From assembly GCF_000004195.4 (NCBI RefSeq), contig NC_030677.2, positions 68,348,222 to 68,412,221 on the forward strand: DNA of 64,000 nucleotides. The letters run 5' to 3'. The number at the start of each line of letters is the position of its first letter. Positions within the stretch are counted from its first letter, which is position 1. The position numbers and the translations under genes are program-made. This document shows positions 1 through 11,005 of the stretch, one piece after another. Source of the stretch: Xenopus tropicalis. Taxonomy: Eukaryota > Chordata > Amphibia > Anura > Pipidae. The notes under the pieces were generated by a model. It had not been told where the DNA came from. It ran no database searches and was given only the letters and a program-made list of their open reading frames with translations.

Positions 1-217
1 CATAATTCAGAACTTTGTGCCAGTTAATCTGACATGTCTGTTCTGGGCTGTGATGAAGAAGAAAGGGCCAGTGCTCTAAAGATTAACATCTAGCTTCTCT
101 GTGCCCAATAATGGCGTTTAATCCTCTATCCTACTTCTGCTGGGGGTCCATGTCTCTATTTGTCACCGAGGGTTGTGAAATGTATTTTTTTCATAATCTG
201 GCCACACTGATGAGATC
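1..217. other. Flank of the hAT-like element; no gene
   Basis: No exon or repeat is recognised; it includes the left target duplication at 210-217. Confidence 0.4.
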
Positions 218-1680
218 CATAGGCGGAGGGTGACTTTTTTGTTTGGGGAGGCTAAATATGGGCCATATATAGACTGACCTTAAGCTAATGTGAGACTTAG
301 TGGATTCGCTGCTGGTGTAAAAAAAAAATAACCTCCCAACTACCTCTTGCTGTTCCCACTGACTTCCAAGGATTCTGTACAAAATTGCAGGTGGGGGTGC
401 TTTTTTTTTTTTACCCTAAAATGCTTAGGATGTAAAAGTATTCAAACGTGCACTTCTGTGAGGGGTTCTCCATACATTTGTGTTTGTAGTCAGTTAGCTT
501 AAAGGGGTAGTTCACCTTTAAATTCACTTTTAATATAATGTAGACTGATATTCTGAGACAATTTTTAATTGGTCCTCTTTTATTTTTAATGGTTTTTTAG
601 TTACTTAGCTTTTTGTTCAGCAGCCCTCCATTTGGTAATTAATCAGCTATCTGGTTGCTAGGGTCTTATTTACCCAAGCAACCAGGTAGTGGTTTAAACA
701 AGAGATGGGAATATGAATAGTTAAGGGAGCCTGCATGGAAAAATAAGTAATAAAAATTTATAATAATAATAAAATTGTAGCCTCACAGAGCAATAATTTA
801 TGGCCCCCATTTGAAATCTGGAAAGAGGCAGAAGAGAAAGGCAAATTATTCAAAAAAAATTAATTAGGAAGACCAATTGCAAAGTTGCTAGGAATAGGCC
901 ATTTTATAACATACTAAAAGTTAACTTAAAAGTGAACCACCCCTTTAGATGTGTTTACGGGGTTTACAGGCACATTATATACAGTGAGACGCAGTCTATA
1001 TTTACAAAACCAGCACATTATATGCAGTAAGAGGCAGTGGGAACTGATGGCAGATATTCAGGCCCTGGCACTATAACACTGGCACTGATACACAACATTG
1101 GCCCCACTGTAACTAAAAAAAAATAGTAAGTGCAAAAAACAACAACAAATATATAAAAGCACAATGAGTTTTTTCAGGGGGAAAGAGTTCATTTACCATC
1201 AATCTGTTAGGGTAGGGGATAGATTATAAATTATTATAGACGTCAGGTGAGGCAAAAAACAATTTAATGTCACCTAGTGATTCAGCCTTTAGAACTGTAT
1301 TGTACCTGTGTATAGCACCTGTGGGAGTGGGATGAAATCTGCAGCAAAAGTTCAGAGTTGGTTCTCAGGTAAAGTTTACAGTCTGCAGATTCTTCTTGTC
1401 AGTCTTCATTTCTGCACTGCCTTCAGTTTGTAATATCTCCTGAGCCCTGTCTGCATCTGTGCTTTAATTGGTCAATTTTACTGTACGTCAAGAAAGCTGT
1501 GCTCTGATTGGAGAATCCACAAGAAGAAAGATCCAATCAGAGCACAGGAGAACGGGCTTGCAGGAACAGAACATTTCCAGGACAGTGCAGAAATGGAGTG
1601 ATGTTTTTTTTTTTTTTTAATGTGCCAAGCAGGTTTGGGGAGGCTTAGCCTACCCTAGCCTTATTGAAAATCCGCCTATG
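218..1680. mobile_element. hAT-like non-autonomous element, 1463 bp, perfect 8-bp target duplication
   Basis: The ends CATAGGCGGA and TCCGCCTATG are exact 10-bp inverted repeats. ATGAGATC lies immediately outside both (210-217 and 1681-1688). An 8-bp duplication fits the hAT superfamily. No transposase frame is visible. A T2-type MITE (499-948) has inserted in it, and its right end recurs in inverse orientation at 40396-40680. The inner part (about 1480-1545) carries an inverted AGCTGTGCTCTGATTGGA / TCCAATCAGAGCACAG pair. Confidence 0.82.
499..948. repeat. T2-type MITE nested in the hAT-like element
   Basis: TTAAAGGGGTAGTTCACCTT at the left and AAAAGTGAACCACCCCTTTA at the right. The interior has GTTGCTAGGGTCTTATTTACC. 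TTAAAGG ends define the T2 MITE group. Confidence 0.85.
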
Positions 1681-1688
1681 ATGAGATC

Positions 1689-3147
1689 TGATCCTTTGTG
1701 CTAAGCACTGACCAGTTGTCCAAGTAGCTATACCGATGCGAACAAATGGTTACCACACAAGGGGCCATACATGGTATTGCCAGTTTTCTATTGTTCCATT
1801 CATTTGGCCCAACAGCTGACATATAGCAAGGGAAGATGAAATTTTCAAACCTGCTTCAAACTGACAATAAGCATAACACATAGAACCATAACACACACCA
1901 AAAATCGCAAGGAACTTAGATTAATATATATATATATAAATATATTTATATATATGGCCAGCTAGCCTGAATCTCCCGAGGTCCATGTAGTCTGGTTGAC
2001 CATTGTGACCACTTACTGATGAGAGGCATTTAATTACCACTTATTCCTGTTTTTAAATAAAGCTTATATCTATAATTTATTTCATTATAGTAAATACAAA
2101 GCAGTACCATGAAACTTTAACTACTACTTTAATTTGTCATGTTGAAGTTTTATGGAAAATCATTCTCCATAGAGATTTCCTACACATAGCCTGTTTGGCC
2201 TTCTGTTTCTAAAGAGGCACATAAACAAATATGGCTTTTCAACTAAACTTCCCCTTGCATTTTAATGTTAATGTACGTAACTCTTTGGAATGAAATACTT
2301 CGGAGAAGCTAACCGTTAGACCAGACAAGGATTAAACTGATTTAGGGTAAGGTGAAGTTTTTATCTTCAGATTATATATTTATGGCCATATTTTTACAAA
2401 CTGTATTCAACATTTGCACTAAACAACTGTAAAATCAACTCTCTCAATGAATATATCAATTAGACAGCAGCACTTTGGCAACCAATGCTGCTTTGCTTAG
2501 CCCTAAAAGGTTTATATGAATTACACTGTAGTATCCAAGTATTTCATAGCTGTCCCCTTTCCAACTAGAAATGGAATTTAAATCATCCTGCGCAAAGCAT
2601 ACACCAGAAAATCGGAATGATATTTTCCAACAAGTATTGTGTCACCATGTACCATTCAGCAGCAATGCTATAGGGGTTATAATGGCCATTCCTGCTGCAT
2701 TCAGTAGAATGGAAAAATAAACTGCAAACCAACATGCAGGGAAATACTGCAACTAACATTATTTTAATATCTGCCCATTAGGACTGTGGTAACTACATGC
2801 AGAATTAACCTTAAAATAAGGTTTAACTTTACCTACAGTATTTACTAGGGCCACGAGAACCCTAACATTTACACCTGCCTTGAGGAACTGTTGCTTCCAG
2901 GTCTCCCTTTAGACCTTGCAATGAATAATATGCTAAAACAGCATTTGCAGCAACACAATCAAGAAACCGCAAGAAAAATATGCAATTTGCACCCACCTTA
3001 ACACTGCTGGTAAATTGTGTGCAAGTTGCAGCTCTTGCAATTACATTGGAATTTGCATAATAATGAAGCCCTATGAATTATTGGTATTATTGTTCTTGAA
3101 GAGGTATATTGTATTTTTTACATATGCTATACCATATGGAAATGCAC
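1689..3147. other. No gene recognised
   Basis: AT-rich intergenic DNA; an AT microsatellite at about 1921-1955 is the only feature seen. Confidence 0.4.
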
Positions 3148-3365
3148 TTTAAAGTTCACCTTGACAATAACTATACTACTAGTATTTTATAAACTGTCCT
3201 GTTCTTAGCAACTTTTCAGTTGCTCTTTTTTTAGTTTTTGGTTTTGTTGCCTTGGGTACCCAGGTAAATTAGTTCCTAGCAACCAGAGAGCTGGCTAAAT
3301 TCCAAACTGGGGAGCTGCTGAACAAAAAGCTAAATAAAAACTTCAAAAAAAGTCCATAATTAACA
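3148..3365. repeat. Truncated T2-type MITE
   Basis: AAAGTTCACCTTGACAATAA at the left. TAGCAACCAGAGAGCTGG and GCTGCTGAACAAAAAGCTAA match the interior of the copies at 499 and 26362. The right end is decayed. Confidence 0.65.
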
Positions 3366-3956
3366 GGGCACTTGATGAGGGTCCCCCCCCCCAGGGTGGC
3401 ATAGCCAATACCGCTGTCCCTTGCCTCCCACATGTGCTTGCTTTTTTAAAGTTGGAGTTGGTAGAGGGGGGTCAGAATTACTTCTGCAGAGAATGTCATA
3501 GCACTCTCTGCGTTAGAAGAGCGGAAATTCCAATTTCAAAATCTGAATTTTGTCTCTTAACGTTAGCAGGAACATTTTTTTGCATAATAAATTTGATTTA
3601 ATTGATATTCAGGGTATTTTTAATGGTATTCCCAATTTAACTTGAACCTTACATGATTTGCCCAACCTATGAGGATAGACTATCAAGGATAAGGCTCTGC
3701 ACCTAACATTAAGGGATGCAAGCGCTCTGTGCATGAACACATAAGGGTGTGCTCTTGTACTTCTGCCTCAGGTCTACGTAGATGAACCCTGCGGTGCCCT
3801 TAACCCTAATAAAGACATTTTTATTGGCATATATGAATGTTGTCCATTAACCTAATCGTGTGGGTAATAAGAGCTGCACATTAACATATATACAGTAAAC
3901 AAAACTGCAAAAGCAGTAGACTTTAAAGGCATGTAAGAAACAAACAAACACATAAA

Positions 3957-4195
3957 GCACTTTACAGAAATTATACATCAGTCCCTGTCCCAGTGGAGCT
4001 TACAGTCTACAGTCCCTGTCACATTCACACACAATATGGTAAGTTTTGTAGAAAGATTGTAACCCTAGAGTACCTAGAGGAAACCCACATAGACAAGGGG
4101 AAAAATATACAATATATTGCTTGCAGATTGTGCCTCCCTGGAATCAAATCTGGACTCCACTGGAATCCAACCTAGGACTATTGTGCAACCATGCT
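3957..4195. repeat. Ancient dispersed vertebrate repeat
   Basis: CAGTCCCTGTCCCAGTGGAG, TAGAGGAAACCCACATAGAC and AATCCAACCTAGGACT belong to a widespread vertebrate repeat (GGAAACCCACGCAGACA-type core). Class not assigned. Confidence 0.55.
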
Positions 4196-4554
4196 TCTAA
4201 TCAAACTTTAAGTAAATTTCCATTCCTACAACAACAGCTACTTCAACATTACTCTGACTCTGCCCAAACTATTTTGAAGATTTATAAATAATTTCCTATC
4301 ATAATACAAAACTATGGAAAACACTTGCTGCATTACAATAAGTATTTATTTCAACAATTGCTCGAATGAAGATTCCTGTCATAACTGTGGTAAACTCTAA
4401 TGACTGATTCAGAGAAGATTGGGAACCAACAACATATACCTTAATTGCTTAGCCAGATGTGTCCCCGTTATTATATCAGGACAACATATTCTTCTTGAGG
4501 CTGGTGTAACACAATCTTATTCTGCCTTGTTATGTATGTTACATCTACAGTATA

Positions 4555-4886
4555 TACAGGTATAGGACCTGTTATCCAGAATGCTCGGGACCAAGGGTAT
4601 TCCGGATAAGGGGTCTTTCCATAATTTGGATCTCCATACCTTAAGTCTACTAAAGAATCAATAAAATATTAATTAAACCCTATGGGATTGTTTTGCCTCC
4701 AATAAGGATTATTTATATCTTAGTTGGGATCAATTACAAGGTACAGTTTTATTACTACAGAGAAAAAGGAAATCAGTTTTAAAATTCTGAATTATTTGAT
4801 TAAAATGGAGTCTATGGGAGACAGGCATTCCTTAATTTGGAGCTTTCTGGATAACAGGTTTCCGGATAAGGGATCCCATACCTGTA
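4555..4886. repeat. TACAGGTATGGG-family palindromic MITE, full length
   Basis: Starts TACAGGTATAGGACCTGTTA and ends GGATCCCATACCTGTA, perfect inversions over the ends. It is flanked by TA-rich DNA. Other copies lie at 39903, 51216 and 51839. Confidence 0.85.
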
Positions 4887-5030
4887 CCTTGAAGCAACCA
4901 ATTTTAATAGAACCAATAGAACGTAAGGCATGGCAGGGAACTCCTGATATAGATGTGGTTTTAGGTCAACCACTCTGCATGAGAGGGTCCAGTGGCAGAG
5001 CTTTTAGTTAAGGCTGATTTGGCCCTCGAC

Positions 5031-5340
5031 TAAAGATGGCCATACATGTTCAGGTTTTTGTCTTCTTCCGACGAACATTCAGATATCGATCGTACATTTA
5101 AATAAAACAATCTAAAACTAACATTCAGTTTAAATTGTAGGATAAAGTCCTATAAAAAACAAATTGGAGGATGTTCTGAATATGAATTAGTTGGCAGTAA
5201 ATAATCGTATGAAAGTGATGTCCTGGAAATGCATTGTATGCCCCACAAAGATATTGTCAGATACACAATACATACTCATATTTTATCATTATCAGATCAA
5301 AATGTTCTAACCATGTCCAATTGACTAAACAACCGATCTC
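5031..5340. repeat. 'GGCCATACATG' MITE-like repeat
   Basis: Begins AAGATGGCCATACATGTTCA and carries ATATCGATCGTAC and CGTATGAAAGTGAT words, as in the Xenopus family at 45131. The right boundary is approximate. Confidence 0.4.
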
Positions 5341-5969
5341 CATGGTATGAACATTATGAGGATGATAATTTGGAGCCTGCACACAGTCTGATAATTATAT
5401 GAAACTATGTTTGTACTATTATATTGGTACATGTATGGGCAGAAGTACTTGCTTGACCAAATCAGGCAACAAATGTATGCTTTTGGTGGCCTGTCAAACT
5501 GAGCAGCTCTGATCACTTATCTTACACAGTTTTTGTGGTCATGTTGCTCACATTAACCTTGTGACTGCTGCTTGTCAAATTCTATCCAACTGTGTTAGGT
5601 GTTACTCAGGCCATCTCCAGGGTTACTCACACAGATTTATACCACACTGTATAAATAAGGATCATAATAACTGCTGATTATGCTTAGGGAACCCTAGCCT
5701 TTCTACACCAGTGGAAAAAAAAGGCTTTTGTTACTTTTACTATCAGTGTACCCCTACCAATGGCTCAATCACTACAATTCAAAATCCTTATTAACTTCCC
5801 CACTACCTATAAAAATGACAGGCTTTGCCATCTAATCAAGGAACAATGTTTGCTCTGTAAGTCAGACACACACACACACACACGTCCATCTCTCTATATA
5901 TCTCTTATCAACAGATGTAAAAAAGATGTACAAAAAAAGGTTGTTAGAAAGTTGTGTTTCTATTTGGGA

Positions 5970-6012
5970 GGATTATAATATATATTATATGTAATATTAT
6001 AATATATAGATA
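5970..6012. repeat. AT-rich palindromic simple sequence
   Basis: Interleaved TATATATTATAT and TAATATTATAATATA runs. A CA microsatellite lies nearby at 5865-5882. Confidence 0.8.
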
Positions 6013-6099
6013 AGCAGGCCAGGGATTTGCTTGGGATTAGATAATTTAGATGTAAAAATTTCCAATCTGTGCTACCTGCAGAGAAAATTGTTGCTTAAT

Positions 6100-6475
6100 G
6101 CTCTTGCTTGTTTAGTTTGCTTGGTTCCATCTGATGTGATGGCAGACTCCATTAATGCCTTTAAGAGTGGCTTGTGGTGGCGATTAACCACAAGATTTAC
6201 TTGTCACCAAACAAGTGGACCTTTTTCTCCATATGGTGGTCAATAGCAGGCTAATTTGACCATTTGGCCCTAGGGCCAAACAACTGAATTACAATGTTGG
6301 GAATAGGAGCCAATGTGATGAGAAAATCAAGCCTGCCCAATCGACATCTGGCTTAATTTTTAGATATGGGTCAGGGAGGCCCATCAGTAGACCCCATACA
6401 CGGGCAAATAAGCTGCCAAATTGGTCTGAAGGACCCGAAACGGCATCTTAAATCTGCCTGTGTCACCTTTAGATG
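6100..6475. repeat. 'CCATACACGGGC' MITE-like repeat
   Basis: CCCCATACACGGGCAAATAA, AAGCTGCCAAATTGGTC and TTAAATCTGCCTGTGTCACC match 45170-45255. The boundaries are approximate. Confidence 0.5.
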
Positions 6476-6631
6476 ATTTCTTGGACAAGCACAATATCAG
6501 GGCTAAAGTAATTTTAAGATCTGCACTTTTATATATGTATGTATATATACAGAATGTATAATATATACATATATATAGGTATTAATATGTACGTAAGTTT
6601 AAATATGTGCTGGGGATAATTTAGAAAGGTT

Positions 6632-7010
6632 TAACTTTAACCAGAATTGACTATGTAACTTTGCAGCAGTGTCATTCTGCAAGGATATAATTACAGATTA
6701 CTTTCTGCCTTGGGTTTTGCTGCAAGCTCCATCTAGTGGCAATATTAAATAATAATTATAATTCATGATTTAGGTTAAAATGTATGAATAATAAAAGTAA
6801 CTGTAAATAGCAAAAGTGTAAAAAGAAAGATCATTATAAAATAAAAAAAAAATGTGTGTGCCTTTATATTCCTTCTATTGGTTTTATATTTATATTCTAA
6901 CTAATTTAGCTTGCTTGTATTGCCTGTGAAATCTGTTGTTACCTCTTTTAAAATAATAGAATGATTTTTTTAAACTAGCACTCTGCCTTGCAAATCATTT
7001 ATTTATCCAT
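6632..7010. repeat. First copy of a 425-bp tandem duplication
   Basis: Direct duplicate of 7057-7430. No coding content. Confidence 0.88.
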
Positions 7011-7056
7011 ATTGTCCTTAGTTAGACAGGTAAGAGGATTGTATTCAGCACAAATC

Positions 7057-7430
7057 TGGTTTTAACCAGAATTGACTATGTAACTTTGCAGCAGTGTCAT
7101 TTTGCAAGGATATAATTACAGATTACTTTCTGCCTTGGGTTTTGCTGCAAGTTCCATCTAGAGGCAATATTAAATAATAATTATAATTCATGATTTAGGT
7201 TAAAATGTATGAATAATAAAAGTAACTGTAAAAAGCAAAGTGAAAAAGGAAGATCATTTTAAAATAAAAAAATGTGTGTGTCTTTAAATTCCTTCTATTC
7301 GTTTTATATTCTAACTAGTTTAGGTTGCGTGTATTTCCTGCAAAATCTGTTGTTACCTCATATACCTCATATACCTAATATAATGATTGTTTAAACTAGC
7401 ACTTTGCCTTGCAAAGCATTTTTTTTGGAA
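7057..7430. repeat. Second copy of a 425-bp tandem duplication
   Basis: Matches 6632-7010 at an offset of about 425 bp (AACCAGAATTGACTATGTAA in both) with scattered substitutions and small indels. Confidence 0.88.
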
Positions 7431-8119
7431 CATTGTTCTTCTGCATAATTTTCCAATTCTATGGAATGGCAGGATATCAGCAGGGGAACTGTTGCCATGA
7501 GATGTGCTGAGAAACTCGCCTAAGGTTGCATCGGCCTGTAAGTTACTAGGGGTAGAAAAAATCCACTCCTGGTAACTTAAAGTCAAAATTCTGATTTTTA
7601 AATGCAAAGAGTGCTACTGTGCTTTTTGCACTAGCGTTGCTGTCCCTTCAACATGCTCTATTAAACAAAACTAAAAGTAGGGTGGTGAGTGGGGGCAGCA
7701 CTGACTAGGCTGCCTCTGGGCGACACTAATCCCTATAACACACCTGAATGTCAGAAGGCAGGTATGTGATTTTGAAGTCAACGGATGGCAAACTGAAGCT
7801 CAGCACCTTTAAAAAAGTGAATGTTTTATTATTTGCCTTAATTTACTGCTGAGTAGTTCTAAAACATTATTGGATGGCGCAATCACATAACTAAACAGGA
7901 GATTAAAACTCAGCACCTTTCAACAACCCTATATATATATATAGCCAAATGCAACATAGGTTATAATAGTAGATTAGATTAAGAAAGAGAATCTACAAGT
8001 TATATCCCACTGATCCCACTGATTCAGGTCCTGAATCAATATATGAACAAATAACAACATATTTCAGTGAAATAAACAAATCATTTATTGGCTCAAAATG
8101 AAACAAACAATTAAAAAAT

Positions 8120-8475
8120 AAGCAGTAAACATACTATACCAAACAATGGATAGGTGCATCCCAGTGCCTCATGGTACCCATTCTGCAACATAGGGTATAC
8201 CCAACCAGGTTTCCCTTAGCACCATGCACTCTTGCCGCACTTCATTTCGGACTGGGGTGCACAGGGGCCCACCAGGGTTTCCACACCAACCCCTCAGAGG
8301 CAACCCAGCAAAGCACATACGTAGCTGAGTCAATGTTGGCAAACTGGACACAATTTGAGTAAGCATCAAAAGCATCACCCCTTTGCAACTGTAATGACGG
8401 AATTCTGGGGAAAAATGCTGCATTGGGGGAAAAAAACATGGCGATTGCATATGAAATTGCACTTTACCCACTGCA
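8120..8475. repeat. Repeat sharing a block with 28283-28365
   Basis: AAAAGCATCACCCCTTTGCA and GGAATTCTGGGGAAAAATGC recur with minor change at 28283-28365 in the same orientation, so this is a dispersed repeat. The overlapping short frames here are not genes. Confidence 0.5.
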
Positions 8476-9936
8476 CTTGCAGACATACATGTGCCCTAAG
8501 GGCCTAAAAGGGATATTTACCTTTCAATGATTTTGCTGTGAAGCCCAGTAAGATTTGGCCACACCACTGTCCCTTTGTGGAGTTAGTGACAAAGAAATCC
8601 CATCATATAATTGGTTTAAATATCAAGGATGTGCAGACTGAGAACTTGATTCCCCCTGGCTGTTGTTAAACCTTTCATTATAGTAAAAGAGAGAAGAGGG
8701 AATGCTCCAGTAAATACCTGACTGATGGCAAGTTGCCCTTGTGCTAAGCTTTGTGTTAGGGCTGGTGCGTGCATACTTTACATTAATTAATCAGCCCCAC
8801 TGACACTGACACTTGAAAATGAGAGAACACATTTATTCCAGTAAATTATGTGGCTCGTGTGTACATGGGAGCTGAAGTGAATTATGTGAATTACTGTAAC
8901 GTTTGTGTATTAAGCAATAGAGTGACATCCTGATCCTTTACCCACGTGTTATATGCAATAAGGCACTTCAGATTAGGGGAATGAAGAGAAAAATTATCTA
9001 CTAGACACTACAAACTAAGGCATAACTTGGGATCCCTGTGTTATCCTGCTGCTCAAACCTGTGACCCCTGCCCCCGCCCCCATTCCATTACCCTGTATGT
9101 ATGTATGAATGCAAGTATATCTTTTTTTTATAGTAGTATACACAGCTCTGTTCATTTTACAATACATTATAAAACATTTTATATAATACAGTTGCAAAAT
9201 TAAGTGCTACATGTTATGAAAGTGCTCCATGCCCAAGAGCTTGCTATCAAAATAGGTTGTCATTCAAAATGGTTGAGGGCGTAGGCCCATAACTGCCATG
9301 AATGAATTAGATACTGTGTTAGTACTATAAGTGTTATGTTTTTAGAATGTGAGTGCTCCACATTAGAGAAAGTCCCTATCTGATAAGCCCAAGGCCCCAA
9401 GCATTCCCATAACTCATTTGGGCTTTGTTTTGTTGACATATAGAGGATCTTCCATTTCTTATGTCTGAATAAATGCCCTTTGCTTATTTTCTCTAAACCT
9501 TTTGGAAAATCAAGTGCAGGGTATCCATTCCACCAGCAGAGGGCTCATCATGCTCACTTTTCACTGTGTTATTCCCTTTAGCAATACGTGTGATTCCCTT
9601 TAGCATTAAGTTTGCCATATTAAATGAAGATACAAGTCTCTGGTGGTCATTTCAACTACAATCCCTCAATAGGGGTTATTTATATTTCCTCATTTTAAAG
9701 AGTTGACAATATTAAGGCTTAAATCAACTCTGACATTTTACTATTACAAGATTCCTTATTACAAATAATCAGGGAAATACCAGTGTGAGTAGCCAAAAAA
9801 AGAATACCACAGTTCTCCATGCATCAGTCAAATATGGTCATATACAAGTATGGCCTAATTTATTGCTGTCACCCAATGACGGCTATTTTGTTGATTTTGG
9901 ACTACAACTTCCAGACTCCACCAATACATATAACCC
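8476..9936. other. No gene recognised
   Basis: AT-rich intergenic DNA with no recognised repeat or exon. Confidence 0.4.
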
Positions 9937-10440
9937 ACACAGCAGCTGACTCCGAGCCAGATCCGTTTTCAAACCGGCAAATCCGCGTTACAGTCACCTC
10001 CGTTTTCCACACAGCAACTGACTCCGAGCCAGATCCGTTTTCAAATCGGCAAATCCGCGTTACAGTCACCTCCGTTTTCCACACAGCAGCTGACTCCGAG
10101 CCAGATCCGTTTTCAAACCGGCAAATCCGCGTTACAGTCACCTCCGTTTTCCACACAGCAGCTGACTCCGAGCCAGATCCGTTTTCAAACCGGCAAATCC
10201 GCGTTACAGTCACCTCCGTTTTCCACACAGCAGCTGACTCCGAGCCAGATCCGTTTTCAAACCGGCAAATCCGCGTTACAGTCACCTCCGTTTTCCACAC
10301 AGCAGCTGACTCCAAGCCAGATCCGTTTTCAAACCGGCAAATCCGCGTTACAGTCACCTCCGTTTCCCACACAGCAGCTGACTCCGAGCCAGATCCGTTT
10401 TCAAACCGGCAAATCCGCGTTACAGTCACCTCCGTTTCAG
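9937..10440. repeat. 72-bp tandem array, seven units, CpG-rich
   Basis: Units start every 72 bp at 9937, 10009, 10081, 10153, 10225, 10297 and 10369. Each has GACTCCGAGCCAGATCCG, CAAACCGGCAAATCCGCG and TACAGTCACCTCCG. Only a handful of substitutions separate the units. Because 72 is divisible by three, frames stay open on both strands (9819-10526 plus, 9902-10429 minus), but these are repeat artefacts. Confidence 0.95.
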
Positions 10441-11005
10441 AGCTCAGGGCCGGGTGTCAGTGGGCGGGAACATTCGCTAAACGGATCTGTGCCGCATCTG
10501 TGAAAACGAGTGCGCTTCAGTGGTAGTACTACATCCTCAGAGCTACAAATTTCATAAAGGTAAGTCACAGTCTATTAACAGTTTTAGTGCCACAGGACGT
10601 AGAATCTACATCCTGGGTAACAAAGTACCTAAGTGCCACAGAACGTAGATTCTACGTCCTGCACTTCCGGATTTGGGAGCGGAGGAGCGGCTTTGGAAGC
10701 CGCTTCTTCACTCCCCGCTTGTTCCCCAGCCTCCAGACAATAGTCAGAGGGGGGGAAAGAGTGGCTCCTGGGGTGCGATAGCCCAGGGGCCCCATAAGAA
10801 AAGCCGTGCAATCCGTGCCTGGCTTTAACTATCTCCTTCTGCCTTTCTCTGCTTCCCCCTCTGCTCAGCCCCCTGCTTCCTGCCACTCCTACTCACTGCC
10901 AGACTGCTGCTGCTGCTGTCTCCCTGCAGATCCACGATCTACTACACAAGTAAGTGCCAAATACACACAAAAACACACATACACTAATAATATACTATAA
11001 TGTTG
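10441..11005 (+). promoter_or_regulatory. CpG- and pyrimidine-rich spacer with splice-donor-like sites
   Basis: Between the two arrays. Contains paired palindromes GGACGTAGAATCTAC and ACGTAGATTCTACGTCC at about 10594-10660, donor-like AAAG/GTAAGTC (10560-10561) and ACAA/GTAAGTG (10950-10951), and a CTG-rich stretch at 10900-10920. It could be the promoter and 5' noncoding exon of the CACTA-like transposase. This is inference from position. Confidence 0.3.

Noticed and set aside
9819..10526. 235-codon plus-strand frame and 175-codon minus-strand frame
   Set aside because: Both follow from a 72-bp tandem repeat (a multiple of three) and have no domain or splice context.
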